A stretch of 64,000 nt of DNA from contig NC_058338.1 in NCBI RefSeq assembly GCF_905475395.1, positions 35,594,935-35,658,934 on the forward strand. Reading direction: 5' to 3'. Of the stretch, positions 44,736-57,300 are shown piece after piece. This DNA comes from Chrysoperla carnea. Taxonomy: Eukaryota > Arthropoda > Insecta > Neuroptera > Chrysopidae. A program made the position numbers and the translations under genes. The notes beneath the pieces are model-generated. The model was not told where the DNA came from, did no database searches, and saw nothing but the letters and a program-made list of their open reading frames with translations. The first letter of the stretch is position 1; the number at the start of each line of letters is the position of its first letter.

Positions 44736-47700
44736 TTAATTAAATTGTCTCATTAGCTTTAATAAACGTTGATACAATAATTTGGGTGCATCTTTTGCCC
44801 ATACAAAATCGATATGATTAAATTTTGGATATGGCACTCTATATATTTCAATTTTGTTTGGTAATTTATTGTATGAAATTTCCACATCCTATAAACAAAA
44901 AATAAACTGTTAGTAAGTTTTTTTTTGCATAAAATTTGATACACTATATAAATCTTTTCATCAGGGGCGAATTTAGACTACGATTAAAACTATATTTCTT
45001 AGATAATTAAGATTATATTTTACCTTTTTAGCTGCTAACCAATCATTATCTCCATAAAACACAGCCACCGGTACAGTTACGTTACCCAAGTTATACTCTT
45101 TAGGGCTGGGTGACCCATATCTTTTTAAATTTTCTTCTTCGCCATAATCAAAGTGTTGAAACCGTCCTTTTGCTTGAACTTCTTGTGCAAAATGAATAAG
45201 TGTCTTTGTTGAAGTGCCCGCTGGCGAATGACTAAGTATAACTGGTAAATTTTTCTGAAAAAAATTAATTATAATATTACTTATTATTGTTACTAATCAT
45301 TGACTCAGTCAATTTACGCTTACTTCATCAAGTTGACTTTCATCGTATCCTGTAAATATGAAAAATATATTTTCACACATTTTCTCTAAACCACTTTTTT
45401 CACATCCATATTTTGCTAGGAATTGTGTTACTATACCATCTGCTAGTAATTTATATTGCCCTAAAAAGTTTGACATTCTCTGAAAAAAAGAATAAAATGT
45501 TTTTGTTTATATTGAGAATTAAGATGGTTGGTTTTCTAAGGTCTAACTGAAATTGAATATTTATCCAAACAAAATCTAATTTGCAAAAACGAATTAATTC
45601 TTTGTTGCAAATGAGTTTATCTTTTGGTTTTTAATATTTTTAGGACCTCGGGCAAAGTAAACTTCCACTTTTAAATAAAATACCAAACCATGAAACTTAT
45701 AGTGCCAGATGCTTTTAAATGTATACATTTTTGGAAATTTGCCCAATGGAGAATTTACAATGGTAAAAATGCTTTTGATTGCCCCAGAAGCCCTGAGCCA
45801 CTAATTAATGATTAATCCTTTTTTAAGGTAAAATCAGATACAGAAAAATTTAACAAACAAAACTTGTTCGTATCGGAGGTGAGTTGAGGATTTGGTTTAA
45901 AAGTCAGTTCTGGGTCAACTTATTTCCGTTACTGGTAAGAGATAGAATCACCACTTTAGTGACAACTCGTCTTCGTTACTGGTAAGAGATAAAAGACTAA
46001 ACTAGAATTATAAGGCCTATTTTTTCTCTCTTCCAAATACGAAACGTTTTTAGAAAAGAGTTTTTCGTTTGGCTTAATTAAGCAACCAAAGTTTGGATTT
46101 TCTGATATGATGATTATAATTAGATAAATATGGTGATTCACGGTCATACACAATATGAGAATAATTACGTAATAGTATTCTGCAAATGGTGATAAATAAG
46201 AAATTGGACTTGTAATATACTTAAGTCCAGCTACTGGAGCGAGGGCCATCATTGCTTTAATTTTCTTATTATATTCTGGCTGTTCTGACATTAATGCAAA
46301 AAACATTGTCGTCCCCATTGAGTGTCCAATATACTGAATATTTCCTGATTGCAATGTTATATCAGCAACATAATCAATTATTGCGGTTAAATCATATTTA
46401 GCCATTTCATCAAAACTAAAGTCCCAAAACTCCTTATCATCTGTACTTAATACTTGATTTTGTCTTGAATATTTGTTACCACGTGAATTTGTTAACCATA
46501 CATCGTAGCCATTATTTGCCAAAATAAACGCTGGAAAAAATTATACTTTACATTTATTAAAAAATTTGAATATATTTAAAGTGGTGTTAAGACATGTTAA
46601 GGTGAGTCTTTTAAGGATGTACGAGCGTCAAGGCAACTTTGGATAAAAGGCTTGGTTTTTTTTATACGAAATTGAACTAAGTCTAAATCAATTCTGAAAA
46701 TTTTAGAGAGCGGGGGGTCCTAAGTTGAACTCCACCTACTTTTCTACTCTCAAGAACAGACAAGATTTAGAGTTTTTTTATTCTAATTTATAATTTGCTA
46801 AGTATATATTCCAAAAATGATTATAGATATAAAATATAATAAATAAAATTACCTAATGACTTTTCTTCACCGCATACAACAAAGTCAGCCGAACTTTCAA
46901 GAAACGCATGTTGTACAATCACTGGTTGACGTGTTTTATTGTTTCCTTTAGTTTTTCCATATGGAATTCGATGTAATGTTAATATATAATGATCCTTCGT
47001 AACGATTGTATGCGATTCAACTGGATATCCATAATATGTAATTATTTCTGGCTGAAAATAATTATTTGTAATTAATTTTTTAAATTTTACTATCCTGAAA
47101 TGTTCCCAGTGTAAATTATCACATTATTTCAATAAATTTCATAAAAATTTGATTGGGATGATTAGAATATCCTGTACCTATAACTCATTTTATATTTTGA
47201 CAAATAAATAAAAGAAGCTGTATCTCTTGTATCTGTAACTTAATCCGAGAAAGTATAACGTATAGTAATGGTATAATTCCTGAAAGCATCCTTTACATTA
47301 TCACTTGCTTAGTAATATATAAAATACTAGCGTAATAAGGTATCATCCGCCCACTTCGCTGGGTTTAAAAGTAAAGGTTGATAAAGACCATCATGTTATA
47401 GCCTCCACCTCTCTTGCTCTCACTTATTCCCCTTCCATAACACTCGAAATAATGGTAGGGATTGTTTTACACAGGTAAAATATATATACGGTTTTCTATT
47501 TTTCTTAAACGTAAAATAGGCATAATACATTGAGTATATCAGAAAAGATAGCTTGAAATTTTAGACATTGACTATTTTTCAGATATCTGTAATTTATGGT
47601 AACGTCAAATTAAATTAAATTTTTATTAAAAAAAAAAATATTTTTAAAAATTATAGCTCATGTGTTATTCTGATGTATGAGCTATACTATTTTTAAGATT

Positions 47701-50700
47701 CATTCAAATCGATTCATTAGTTTTTGCGTGAAAGCGTAACAAACAAACAAACAAACATCCTTACTTTCTCATTTATAATATATAGGGATTAACTTTTGTT
47801 GGAAATATTTGTGCGAACAGATTCAACTTCGATTGAAAATTCGTATTGATTGAGTTTAAAGGGACATTTTATAACACATTATTACTTTTCGATATAAGAT
47901 AAACAATGATTCATGGGAGCCCACAAATTTTACAGAATTTTCATATGCTTTTTAAAAAACTTAATAATTTTTATTTTTTGTTTGTTTAATGACATTATTA
48001 TAATTGGAAGTTCAAATGCTCTAATAATGTGTACCTCGAAAACACTTCCCTACCCATATTTCAAATGTGAAATTTTGAATTTGGTTTTTCGCAAATTTGT
48101 TTGTTTTGATAATATTATATTTTTACTCGATTATTCTTGACCAGCAGTTATTTTTTCAATACCGCATGTTTTTCAAAATTCTTAAACATGATAATTTTTC
48201 AAGGTTCAACTGGAATGTAGGTAGTTATAATATTAAAATATGTTACAGGAAAAGTCGATTATATTAGTGAGAGTTGACTCTTTCTAGACAGAGTAAACCC
48301 TTACTTAAAAGAACAAGTAACAGTTGATTTAAATATAATTATTTATTATTCACCTGTTCTTCCGTAACGAACATTTTCAAGGTGTTGTGCGCTTTGGTGA
48401 TTTTGAAACTGTGGGTGACAATATCACATCTTAAAATCACATTAAATAGGTACTTTTACTTTAATGAATGAATTACTTTCATGAATGAAAGTTTTGTGTT
48501 TATTGATGTAGTTAATTCTACGTTATATCTTTGTATTTCACACCGTATTTTTATACCATGCATATATGTAATATATATCAAGGTATACTAAGTTTAGTAC
48601 CAAGTTAGCTAAGTACAGATAGCGATATTGTAGGTGGATATGATATGCACTTTTTTCAATTCAAAATAATAATATTTCAAAAGGTTTTGTTAGCTCGTGT
48701 TGAATTTTGTTATTTTGATTTGTAACAGATATATTCAATTGTCCAAGAAGTTTTAAAAACCAGGAGGTGCCGAATTTCGTACTGGATTTGTTCGGATTAC
48801 TAGGATTGTATACAAAAATGCATATAATTTACAAGACATATATCATTTTGGCCGTACTTTTACAGGCGTAGAAAGCGATGTAGAAAGGGTGGATGAAAAG
48901 TGTTGGGATTATCGAGTATTCGTATTACCGAGGCTCTCTGTATTTTAAAAATTTTAAGCCGATGTGATTATTAGAAGTGGGTAAAAAAAAGATTTGTTGG
49001 TAAGTAAAATTTTCTGTTGTACTATTTTTCTATGAGATGCTACTTAAGTGAAACTAATGAAAACTGTGTTCAAAATGAACACAATGAATGTAGTAATGAG
49101 GGGTAAATCATGGAAACTGAGAAAGGGATAAGGAAGATCTCGAAACGTGACTGAAAATAATGCTAGAGAAATAATATATAATATAATGGATATACGAGTT
49201 TTTAAAACAGAAAATTTTTATTTTGCATGAGGTCATTGTATTTTAAACGAATAATAATCTAAATGCCAAAAATTTTGATGAATTGTATGAGTGATGATAA
49301 TTTTACAATAACAAAACAAAAATTTTATTTTTTTCTTCAATAACCTATATCCAATATTTTGAACATTGCCCCTTTAAATAAAATTACAAATAAATAAATT
49401 ATAAATAAAATTAAAAATAAATAAATGGGAATTTCATTTAATAGATATCTGAAGCATGAAAAAAAATGAGCTGATATTGCAATAATGCAATATTGCATAG
49501 GTCAAACATATAGTGCTTTGTTTTGAAAAGGGAATCCCCATTTTTATATGATTTATATAATACATATAAAGAGTATTTACATACTACTTTCGAAATCGGT
49601 AACATTATTTATTTTCGAAATTATTTATTTATTTATTTGCTTTTATAAAATTCACGTTCCAAAAATTACTTAGTTACCTATTTCACTTCTATTATGTAGC
49701 TACATTTCCAACAAAAATACCTTTAGAGCACAAGCTTTTATTGTACTAAAAAGTAGAAAATAATTTTTTTTAATGAGTCAATCATATGACTATTCGTAAA
49801 AGCTTGAGGCTCTCAACATAAATCTAAGTTGCAAGATTTCACCCGAATGAACATAATTACATATATACGTTGGGGTACTCCGAATCATTGTCGGTATTTT
49901 ATATTAAGCGCCTCAAGCTTATACGAATAGTCATGTATGAGTGACTCATAGAAAAAATTATTTTCTACTTTTTAGTACAATAAAATCTTGTGCTCTAAAA
50001 AGTATTTTTTATATAAATTCTTTTAATATAGAATGTATAATTTTCCAAAAAGTAAAAAATGCAAATAAATTTCACTTCCGGAGAGATGTTTCTGGCTAGA
50101 AGTTTTATTTTGTAAGTTCGAAACCTAAATAAAAATAATACACTTAAAAAAATAGACACTCATAAACGCAGGATTTGGCGGTCTGATAAAAGATATGCTA
50201 ACATTGGTTTTTCCCATTTGAGTTAGTTATTTTTGTGTTCATTTCATCATTGTAGTTTATAATCTGGATTAAAAATCAAAGTGTTATCTTGCATGTGTCA
50301 CGATACATTACTCAAAATAATCTTCGTTACAAAAAAATTACTGGCGAAAAAATCTTTCTTAATCGCGATATCTTTCCTAATTGCCTTAGATTGTTAGTTA
50401 GTGATTTAAGATCAATAATTTTCCCTTCAACTTTCAACTTTAATTAGAAAAATGATTTATTTAAAATAAAAAATAATGACGCGCTAAAATTAAAACGTTG
50501 ACGCAAATTAACATTATGACATATATCAAATACGTATTGACATAATCACATATGCCTATTATTAGACGTCATTTATTTTTTTGTTTAAAAAACAAAATTG
50601 TTCTTATAACAAAATAAAACCATTAAGGAGATATGCAAGGATTGAATAATACTAATGATTTCAATCAAACTTTATAAATACATTGGATGATCAGAGACGA

Positions 50701-52537
50701 CTATAGTAAGAGTATTGATGATTGAATAGAAATATCTATATTATAAAATTTATAAACAGCACTTGTACACAATATATTACACAGAATGTTCGATTTACAT
50801 CTAGGCATATAAATATCACAAGTATGACAGAATACATGCTAAATATTGAAAATTTTCTTTAATTATTCAGCTTTCGATATTTCGAAAACCAAGGTAGATA
50901 AGGAAAAATTTTAGGCTTATGTTTAATCATCAATGTTGAAAATTAGATAAAAATAATCTCAATCCTAAATTTTTCCCGGTTTGGTCATCCTTTATATGGG
51001 TGGGAACACTTGGTTTTTTTATTTTCTATGTCAAGGATAATATGTCCACTTTAAAAAGTTTTTTTTTTTATTTGTTCCTTTTTTGAGATTTTTGCATAAG
51101 ATAAATGCTTTTTATATCGATTTTCAATGATTATATTAATAAAAAAATTTTGAGCCTTTAAATCAAAGATTGTTGCCATGCTCATACTTCCTTAATATCA
51201 TCAATATTGTAATGAATGCGTATTTCTGAGAAACTTACATAAGCAGTAAAATCAAAGCTTGCGTATCTTACTAGTACATACAATATTGTACTATTATTTG
51301 CCAATAATCATACAATTTCTTTTAATAAAATATGTAAGCACGAGCAAAAAAAATTTGTAGTCTCAGTGGCCGTCAGACTATGATGGCATTGATAAATACA
51401 CCTATATAAAATAGTTTAGATAAGATTTAATTATGCATAGTTGACAAATTTTCGTTCTGGGAAAATTTGTTTAATGAGGGATTTTCTTTCATTGTGCCTG
51501 GGAAAATTGATTTGCTATTCTAATATGACGATCAATGGCTAATTAATAAGAAAATAATTTTATCTCAAACTCCATAATAAGAGGCATCTTTTGTCCGAAA
51601 TTCTGAAAATAGTCGAAATCAAAAATTATTGGATAACGTATATACCTACATCTTGTTTTAATGAACACTCAATCAAAAGTTTGCCTGGCCCCATAAAGGA
51701 GGACAAGTAGACAATAAAACAGGGCAATAAAAAGCAATTTTGTATTCAATTAAAAATGGAATAGTTTATTGTCGTAAGTTTTGTGTTTTACTTTTACTTT
51801 ATTCTAATTTATGATTTACGATCCAAAAAATAATTTAAATCAGAAAGAAGAGCTATCACTTCATTTCAGTACCGACTGTCTGCACAAATTTACAATTTAA
51901 TGCATAATAAAATAAATTAACAAACAAATATTAGGTTCGCAGTAGTTTCTAATATTATTATTATAGACCGGTATCTAGTTCGAAAATAAACCGGAACACT
52001 CATCCTGACGTGTAGTCCATATCATTCTGGCGGGATTGTGAATTGTGGCATCCGGAATTTAACGCGATCATTATACAGGGTGTCTTGCTCTACATTTTTA
52101 AACAACCATTAACATTCCTTTCGAAGTTTCTCAATTTGTGGATACTCTAAAAAGTTTAACACTTTCAGTTTATATTCATCTAATTGGCGATTAGATCACA
52201 TTTAAGAAAAACAATTTAATTCCTTTCATTTCGAAGTCAACATAAATCAAAGTTATCGGGGAGGACTAAAATTGTGCTTTGGAGCATATCTCAACAGTTG
52301 ACATGACTGGTATCTAGGATCAGAATTTCGGCTAGACCCATTATTCAGACTAAACACTGGTCTAGAATACAAAATATATAATTCTATACAAAAGCTCAAT
52401 TTAAATAAATTACTTACAACATTCATATTCTCTTCGGGATGAGTTGAATTTGCACTTGGAACATTTTGATTAACAATTTCTTCACCAACAATCCTACCAA
52501 TTAAAATTATAACCGCATACACACAACAAATTAACAT
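44736..52537 (-). CDS. Acid lipase 1 (lipase 3-like, alpha/beta hydrolase)
   Basis: Minus-strand exons 52537..52418, 47051..46853, 46530..46169, 45479..45324, 45254..45024 and 44888..44736, all in phase, give 406 residues, the usual size. A signal peptide opens it (MLICCVYAVIILIGRIVGEE). Then the acid-lipase entry motif YGYPVESHTI..HYILTLHRIP, QHAFLESSADFV, LANNGYDVWLTNSRGN, the nucleophile elbow GHSMGT (Ser at about 177), catalytic Asp in YGDNDW (about 350) and catalytic His in FNHIDF (about 381). It should hydrolyse triglycerides or sterol esters in lysosomes or after secretion, as in gut. Intron 1 is 5.4 kb and repeat-rich; the first exon is assigned by phase and position. Ends of the other exons match those of its two neighbours. 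Confidence 0.93.
46605..46745 (+). repeat. Dispersed repeat starting AAGGATGTACGAGC
   Basis: The block TTTAAGGATGTACGAGCGTC with GAACTAAGTCTAAATCAATTC recurs at about 6695-6790 (GGACTAAGTCTAAATCAATTC). A related start occurs at about 53033 (AAAGGATGTATGAGCATG) and, reversed, near 51183. It lies in the lipase 1 intron 46531-46852. Confidence 0.5.
47329..47790 (+). mobile_element. Degraded LINE-like (RTE-type?) insect repeat
   Basis: It starts TACTAGCGTAATAAGG..CGCCCACTTCGCTGGGTTT and ends ..TTCATTAGTTTTTGCGTGAAAGCGTAAC, (AAAC)n, TTACTTTCTCATTTATAAT. This start/end grammar is common in a dispersed repeat of many insects, probably the 3' region of a non-LTR element. A start fragment (ACTAGCCGTTTCCCACCCGC) also lies at 59936. 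No open frame remains. Confidence 0.45.
49712..50009. mobile_element. MITE with about 100-bp inverted arms (family M)
   Basis: Left AAAATACCTTTAGAGCACAAG..TGTACTAAAAAGTAGAAAATAAT..GACTATTCGTAAAAGCTTGAGGC is inverted at the right end with few mismatches. It is about 298 bp, non-coding, in lipase 1 intron 1. The core ACTAAAAAGTAGAAAATAAT is shared with the element at 56868-57167. Confidence 0.8.
50995..51195 (-). repeat. Dispersed repeat, inverted partner of 53030-53260
   Basis: In reverse complement it reads AAGTATGAGCATGGCAACAA, TTTGATTTAAAGGCTCAAAA, ATCATTGAAAATCGATATAAA and ATCTCAAAAAAGGAACAA, matching 53030-53260 over about 200 bp with moderate divergence. Confidence 0.7.
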
Positions 52538-54304
52538 TTTTATATTAAATATATTAATTATTCATTGATATAAAAATTAATAACTTATTTTTTAATATGC
52601 GTAAATGATTTTAATTTTTTTAAATTAACAACAATATTAAATATAAAACGATAGTATTTTTTATGCAGTGCGCTTACTTCAACACACGCACGCTAAATGT
52701 TTACAACTGATGTGTAACAACAAAGTGATTATTTTAAAATATGAAAATTTTTATATTAAAATACTATACCTACTATAATTTTGAGATGCGCGTTGAAGAA
52801 ATTTTGAAGTACAAATTTTTAGTGGTATTCGCTAAGAAGGCCAACAATAACTTAAAATTAAACAAAACGTTAACTATGTTAATATGAATTTATATTCAAA
52901 GTTTATACGTTAATCGCCGATGTTATCTATCGATTATCAAAATTTTTTAATTATAATTGAGCTAATGTTGAATTAATCATAAAAGATCTACTTTCACTTT
53001 ATCTAAAAAAGTTTGTAGATATACATCGTTAAAGGATGTATGAGCATGACAACAATGTTTGATTTAAAGGCTCAAAATTTTTTTATAGGTAGACTTTTAC
53101 TCATAGAATACGTGCTTAAAATTTCATCTTAGGCATCTATGCAAATTTTTAAGAAAAAAATCATTGAAAATGGATATAAAATACATTCCTTTTATGGAGA
53201 AATCTCAAAAAAAGACATATTTTGAAAGTTTTTAATAAGTTTTCCTTGGAACGAATGAAAACAAATAAAAAAATGCACGTTGTTAAGGAAATTTTCACAG
53301 AGGAAAAAGTTACTAGACCTGATCTTAATTGCAGCCTTTCAAATTTCTGCTTTTCCACTCTTTCTGAAATGCCTGTTAAATATTGCGCCAGACCCTTGAC
53401 TCATTTGTCTTTGCAACTTTATACCCCCGCTACTCATAGAAATTTGGTGTAGATTGAACTACGTATGTCTTATAATTTTGATTATTCCATGAATGTTGAT
53501 AATGTTGATAACTTATAAAGAACAGATTAGCCATTAGCACCTAGCCATAAGGTTATCTATAGGATTGGTTATAAAACTCTAGGGCGGTACCATACTAACT
53601 AGGTATAGGGTGTGCCAAAATTAACGTAGGACTAATTTTGATAAAAAACACAGATATTTATTTGAAAGTTGTAAATATTTTATTGATTCGTTAAATATGT
53701 ATACAGTATATAGAGTTATGTATGGAATAGGGTATAGGCTAAAATTTATAGCATATTGGAAGAACCTCAAGGCTTTGCTGATACAGACGAGCTTTTTTGT
53801 TGAAATTTTCCTTGACTATTTTGTATAAATGTGCTAACTTCTCTTGATACAGCTCTCAATTTTCTTCATACAGAAGAAATTCCAAATTAAAAAATGCAAC
53901 GATGTTACATCCATGATTTGGGTGGTCGCTAGTTTTATAAACATAAGGTTCAGATATAAAGAAATTCAAAAGTAAAAAATCCAACGATATTACATTCCAT
54001 GATTTAGGCGGTCTATACTGGACTAGTTTCTCAGTATTTAAAAAAGTTTACATTTAATGAAATGAAATTAATTTTCATGGTTAGCACGAGATTTGGAGTT
54101 GAAACCCTACTCGGCAGTGAAAACTCATTATTTTTAATTCATTTTTAAAAACCCCAGACTTTCATCTAGGGTCATTCTGTCTTTATTTTTCGTTGTCAAC
54201 ATACTTCCACACAAATGGTGTAAACTTCAAATCCTGCGTTAGGGTTAGGGTAGTTGTTTTGAGACAACCCTTTATTAATATTAAATAAATTATTATTCAA
54301 TTTA
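52538..54304. other. Spacer between lipase 1 and lipase 2
   Basis: About 1.8 kb holding the lipase 1 promoter (right of 52537), the repeat at 53030-53260, and the lipase 2 poly(A) signal (minus-strand AATAAA, TTTATT at 54271-54276). A GGGTGTGCCAAAATTAACG stretch at about 53607 looks like a mobile-element end but was not resolved. Confidence 0.5.
53030..53260 (+). repeat. Dispersed repeat, direct partner of 50995-51195
   Basis: AAAGGATGTATGAGCATGAC, GTTTGATTTAAAGGCTCAAA, AATCATTGAAAATGGATATA and AATCTCAAAAAAAGACATAT match the reverse complement of 50995-51195. The 5' end also resembles the AAGGATGTACGAGC family at 46605. Confidence 0.65.
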
Positions 54305-57300
54305 CTATGAAAATTTCTTTATATCAGATAACAATTGATTATATAATAATGTTTTAACATCTTTAGCCCAAATAAAATCACCATGATTGAAATTATCATA
54401 AGGTATCACATATTTTGTTAATTTTGTTGGCACTTCTTCCCAAAAACGTTCCACATCCTAAAAAATTTACAATATAATCAGTTAATTATACCATATTATT
54501 ATTAATTGCGATTTTTTCAATCATGTCATAATTAATTACCTTAAGTTGAGAAAGCCAGTCATTTTGTCCACAATAAAGTGCTATTGGAACCGTAATTTGA
54601 CTGATGTTATATTGAGGAGGTGTTTTGGTACCATAACGAGCTTCATTTTCTTTTCCACCAAAATCATAGTATCTAAACTTGCCAGATCTTACACCCTGTC
54701 CAAAATGGACTACCGTTCTTACGGATGTAGGTGACGGTAAATGGCCTAAAACTAGAGGCAATTTATTCTGAAAAAAAAGGTTTCCTTTTATTAGAAGTAA
54801 ATATAACAAAAGATTGTGGAAAGTATTGTTATTTTTATTTTAGGCACATGAGACCAGTTGGCGAATTCTCATATTTCTATTTTACAATTAATTGTTCATA
54901 TTTTAAATATTTGCAATCAAATTTTGAGAAATTCGCTCTTAAACATGTTAAGAAGTCATAATTAAACTTTTAAAAAGATGTCTGAAAATGATTAAAGTTT
55001 TTCCAAAAATTAGTGATCGTAAATTGACAATAGTTCTTATGGGAGTAGATAGCCATAATTAACATGTAAAAAAACTGTTAAAGCAACTAGAAGTTCTTTT
55101 TTTTGATTTATTATATAAAAAAAAAAATTAAAATTAAGCTTTCACTTGTTATCAAAAAAATTATTTTTAAATACAAATAAATGTACCTATATTTGGTGGA
55201 GGCATAGAATAAAAATAGTATATATCGTTACTTGCGCTTCCACCATCATAGTTATCAAAAAATAATCAAGGAAAGGTGGATTTTATTTAAAATGTTAAAC
55301 AAATGTTCACCAAACATACAGTTTACAACTATTTCACTTGTAATCAAAACACTGTCGTAAAGAGGCTGATAAAGTGCTTAGAAATAAGGTGCCTGAATTT
55401 ACACTGATGTGAGAAAGGAAAGGGCTTTTAGGAAACATTTTTTTGAAACTTTTATGATACCTATTGTAATACCTATAATTTGGCTGTATTACCTGTAGAA
55501 TATTATTTCACAACGATAGGAACTTGGATTGGAATTCTGGAATAGAAAAACCATTCGGAAAAAAAAATTAATTTCTTACCTGATCAAATTGTGGTTTATC
55601 GAAACCAGTTAGTAAAAATATTAAGTTTTGACATATTGGTGAGGATCTTCGAAAACTGCATCCATAATTAACAAATACACGAAAAATACTTGCATTTGGT
55701 ATAAATTGACCAGTTCCCAATGCTTTGTAAACCCACTATAAAAAATAAATTGACGCTATAATCTATAAAATCTTTCAAAAAGGCTCTTAGCAAGAAGTTG
55801 ATTTGTTCAAAAGTAATGAGAGTTTTATTCTTTAAAAAAATTATACTCGGTCATATAACGTTCAATAAGATTGAGTTTTTAGAAAGGTGAAGATAAAGTT
55901 CCAATAAGAGAAGAGTTTGTTGATTAATTACAGAAAATTTGTGTGTGGATATTATGTCTACAAAGTTGGAATTCTGTAACAAAGCTGGCAGTACCGGACG
56001 GGTTTGAAAGAAGTATCGTCAAATTAGTCCAGTGTTAAGAAATATTCTATATTTTATATTGCACTCTTTTTGTAATCACAGTCTGTAAAACTTTGGAATA
56101 ATTTGTAAATTGAAATTATTTTGTCGTGGGTATAAAAAACTATCTATAAATAATATAAAAAAATACTAGATGTATTTTATTATCTACCTCCTTCTTTAGC
56201 TTTTTAGATTTTTAACCATTTATTTTGAAGTTAAGCTATATAAAATGACATATTAACATATTAATAATCTGGGGGGTTTTAACCCGAAAATCCCTCCCCG
56301 TGGATCCGCCACTGTGACCAAGTATGTCACTTATTTTTGAACATAATATAATTTGGAAACATTTATTATAAGAAATTATAGGTACTTACGTAGACATTAT
56401 TTGAGAATGTCGAAATTATACTTAAAGGTCCTTTTATATTGTTTACATATGCAACTGGTGCCAAAGCAAACATACTCTTTACATATTTATTATATTGCGG
56501 TTTGGACGCCATTAACGCAAAAAATGTGGTTGTACCCATTGAATGACCAATATATAAAATATTACCAATTTGATTTGTTTTTTGACCAATAAATTTTAAC
56601 ATTCGTGCTAAGTCAAATGCAGCAATTTCATCCCAACTCCAATCCCAATACTTAACATCACTTCGATCATATTTCGTATGGCCACTAGAATAAGTAGTTG
56701 CTCTAATATTTGATAACCATACATCATAGCCAGCATCTGATAGTAAAAATGCTGTAAAAATTAAAATTAAAAAAAGTAAGTACTAGGTGAAGAAGGTAGA
56801 AGGTATAAAAAAAAATAACATCTGTAAAAGTGTGTTCATTATTTTTAGGGCTCATTATTACTCAAATAATAATAGTTTAAAAATACTAAAAAACACGTTT
56901 CTGTAACTAACTGAACTAAAAAGTAGAAAATAATTTCTTTAAATTCAAAAAAATCATTTTATCGTAAAAAACGTGGATGCTAAATTTCAATTATTGTAAA
57001 TATTTTATGGACAGATATTGGTAAAAGTAAAGTAATTTTAAAATAGCTTAAAAAGCACCCCACGCTTTTTTACGATAAAATGATTTTTTTGAATTTAAAT
57101 AAATTATTTTCTACCTTTTAGTTCAGCTTGTTACAAAAGCATGTTTTTTAGTTTTTTAGACTATTATTTATTTATCAAAAATTGAGTATAAAATATGGTG
57201 GAAGCGCAAATAAATGTATATATTTTCAGATATGGAAATCGCCAACCCCGAAAATCCTGAGGAAAGTTTGGTAGGCTCGTCAAAAAGAATCCACTCACGA

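Larger units (their letters stand above)
47052..52417 (-). other. Lipase 1 first intron (5.4 kb)
   Basis: Separates the signal-peptide exon from the body. It holds a LINE-like or insect dispersed element (47329-47790), a (CCGT)-family fragment (48555-48620), a MITE (49712-50009) and one arm of an inverted pair (50995-51195). No inner gene is recognised. Confidence 0.55.
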
